Below, piece by piece: positions 5,338-5,516 of a stretch of 5,516 nt of DNA (positions within the stretch are counted from its first letter, which is position 1; each line of letters starts with the position of its first letter). A program made the translations under genes and the position numbers. Under the pieces are notes generated by a model. The model was not told the origin of the DNA. It made no database searches and saw only the letters and a program-made list of their open reading frames with translations. The DNA is from an uncultured Eubacteriales bacterium (GTDB taxonomy: Bacteria; Bacillota; Clostridia; Oscillospirales; Oscillospiraceae), in contig USMP01000107.1 in the NCBI GenBank assembly GCA_900555795.1, forward strand, positions 1-5,516. The letters run 5' to 3'.

Positions 5338-5516
5338 ATGAAGCAGACCTTTCCCGTCACCGGCATGACCTGCTCCGCCTGCTCCGCCCACGTAGAGAAG
5401 GCCGTGTCCAGGGTCCCCGGCGTCAGGGCCGTGGCCGTAAGCCTGCTGACAAATTCCATGGGAGTAGAAGGCAGTGCTGCATCTTCGGATATTATTGCAG
5501 CAGTGGAAGAGGCAGG
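5338..5516 (+). CDS. copA: Copper-translocating P-type ATPase, N-terminal fragment (cut by window end)
   Basis: Only about the first 60 residues are visible. They form most of a heavy-metal-associated domain with the Cu(I)-binding motif GMTCSACSAHVEKAV (9-23), C12 and C15 being the ligands, followed by VPGVRAVAVSLLTNSM as in CopA N-termini. CopA exports Cu(I) across the cell membrane using ATP; complete members run to about 750-850 residues, so most lies beyond the edge. A stand-alone CopZ-type chaperone with the same fold cannot be excluded from this fragment, but position after csoR and the sequence style favour the ATPase. The ATG is preceded by AGGTGA 7 nt upstream and lies 97 nt after csoR, with no separate promoter seen, so it is probably co-transcribed from the CsoR-controlled promoter. 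Codon use changes abruptly from about 5461: third-position GC falls from 36 of 41 codons to 4 of 18. Confidence 0.82.
   Translation, partial: MKQTFPVTGMTCSACSAHVEKAVSRVPGVRAVAVSLLTNSMGVEGSAASSDIIAAVEEA

Noticed and set aside
4173..5459. 428-codon minus-strand open frame across spoVAE, the csoR promoter and csoR
   Set aside because: It runs antisense through three well-supported genes and regulatory DNA, has low-complexity composition and matches no family; long antisense frames are expected at this GC content.

Overview
The window looks like chromosomal DNA from a GC-rich, endospore-forming Firmicute. Two clear spore genes (spoVAD, spoVAE), strong GGAGG ribosome binding sites, very high third-position GC and the overall protein flavour suggest an Oscillospiraceae-type Clostridium (Flavonifractor/Lawsonibacter-like). 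The genus is inference from style; no rRNA or marker gene here settles it.

Left part (about 1-3191) is a minus-strand operon read right to left: an unrecognised cysteine-rich zinc-ribbon-like protein (201 aa), an NhaC-family Na+/H+ antiporter-like membrane protein (440 aa, start overlapping the previous stop by 7 nt), and a cation diffusion facilitator (388 aa, starting 2 nt after the antiporter stop). A strong hairpin (65-95) lies just past the last stop codon. A TATAAT-containing promoter at 3265-3293 probably drives the operon.

The 184-nt divergent spacer (3192-3375) holds that promoter, an imperfect inverted repeat that overlaps it (possible operator), and a candidate forespore sigma-G promoter facing right. 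Rightwards lie spoVAD and spoVAE, two parts of the system that moves dipicolinic acid into the developing spore and out during germination. The usual upstream partner spoVAC is not in this locus. A 14-bp-stem hairpin (4778-4808) ends this unit.

Right part (4844-5516) is a copper-response unit: a TTGACA/TACAAT promoter with one CsoR-type operator in its spacer and a second just downstream of the expected start, then csoR (99 aa, with the Cys-His-Cys Cu(I) ligand pattern), then the start of a copper P-type ATPase (copA), cut by the window end. Copper binding to CsoR should release the operators and switch on both genes. Third-position GC drops sharply inside the visible part of copA (about 5461 onward), which may be a recombination or assembly junction.

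I do not see a CRISPR array, tRNA, rRNA, insertion sequence or phage gene. Most of the window is ordinary core content. The least explained items are the cysteine-rich protein with its two transporter partners, the missing spoVAC and the composition break in copA.
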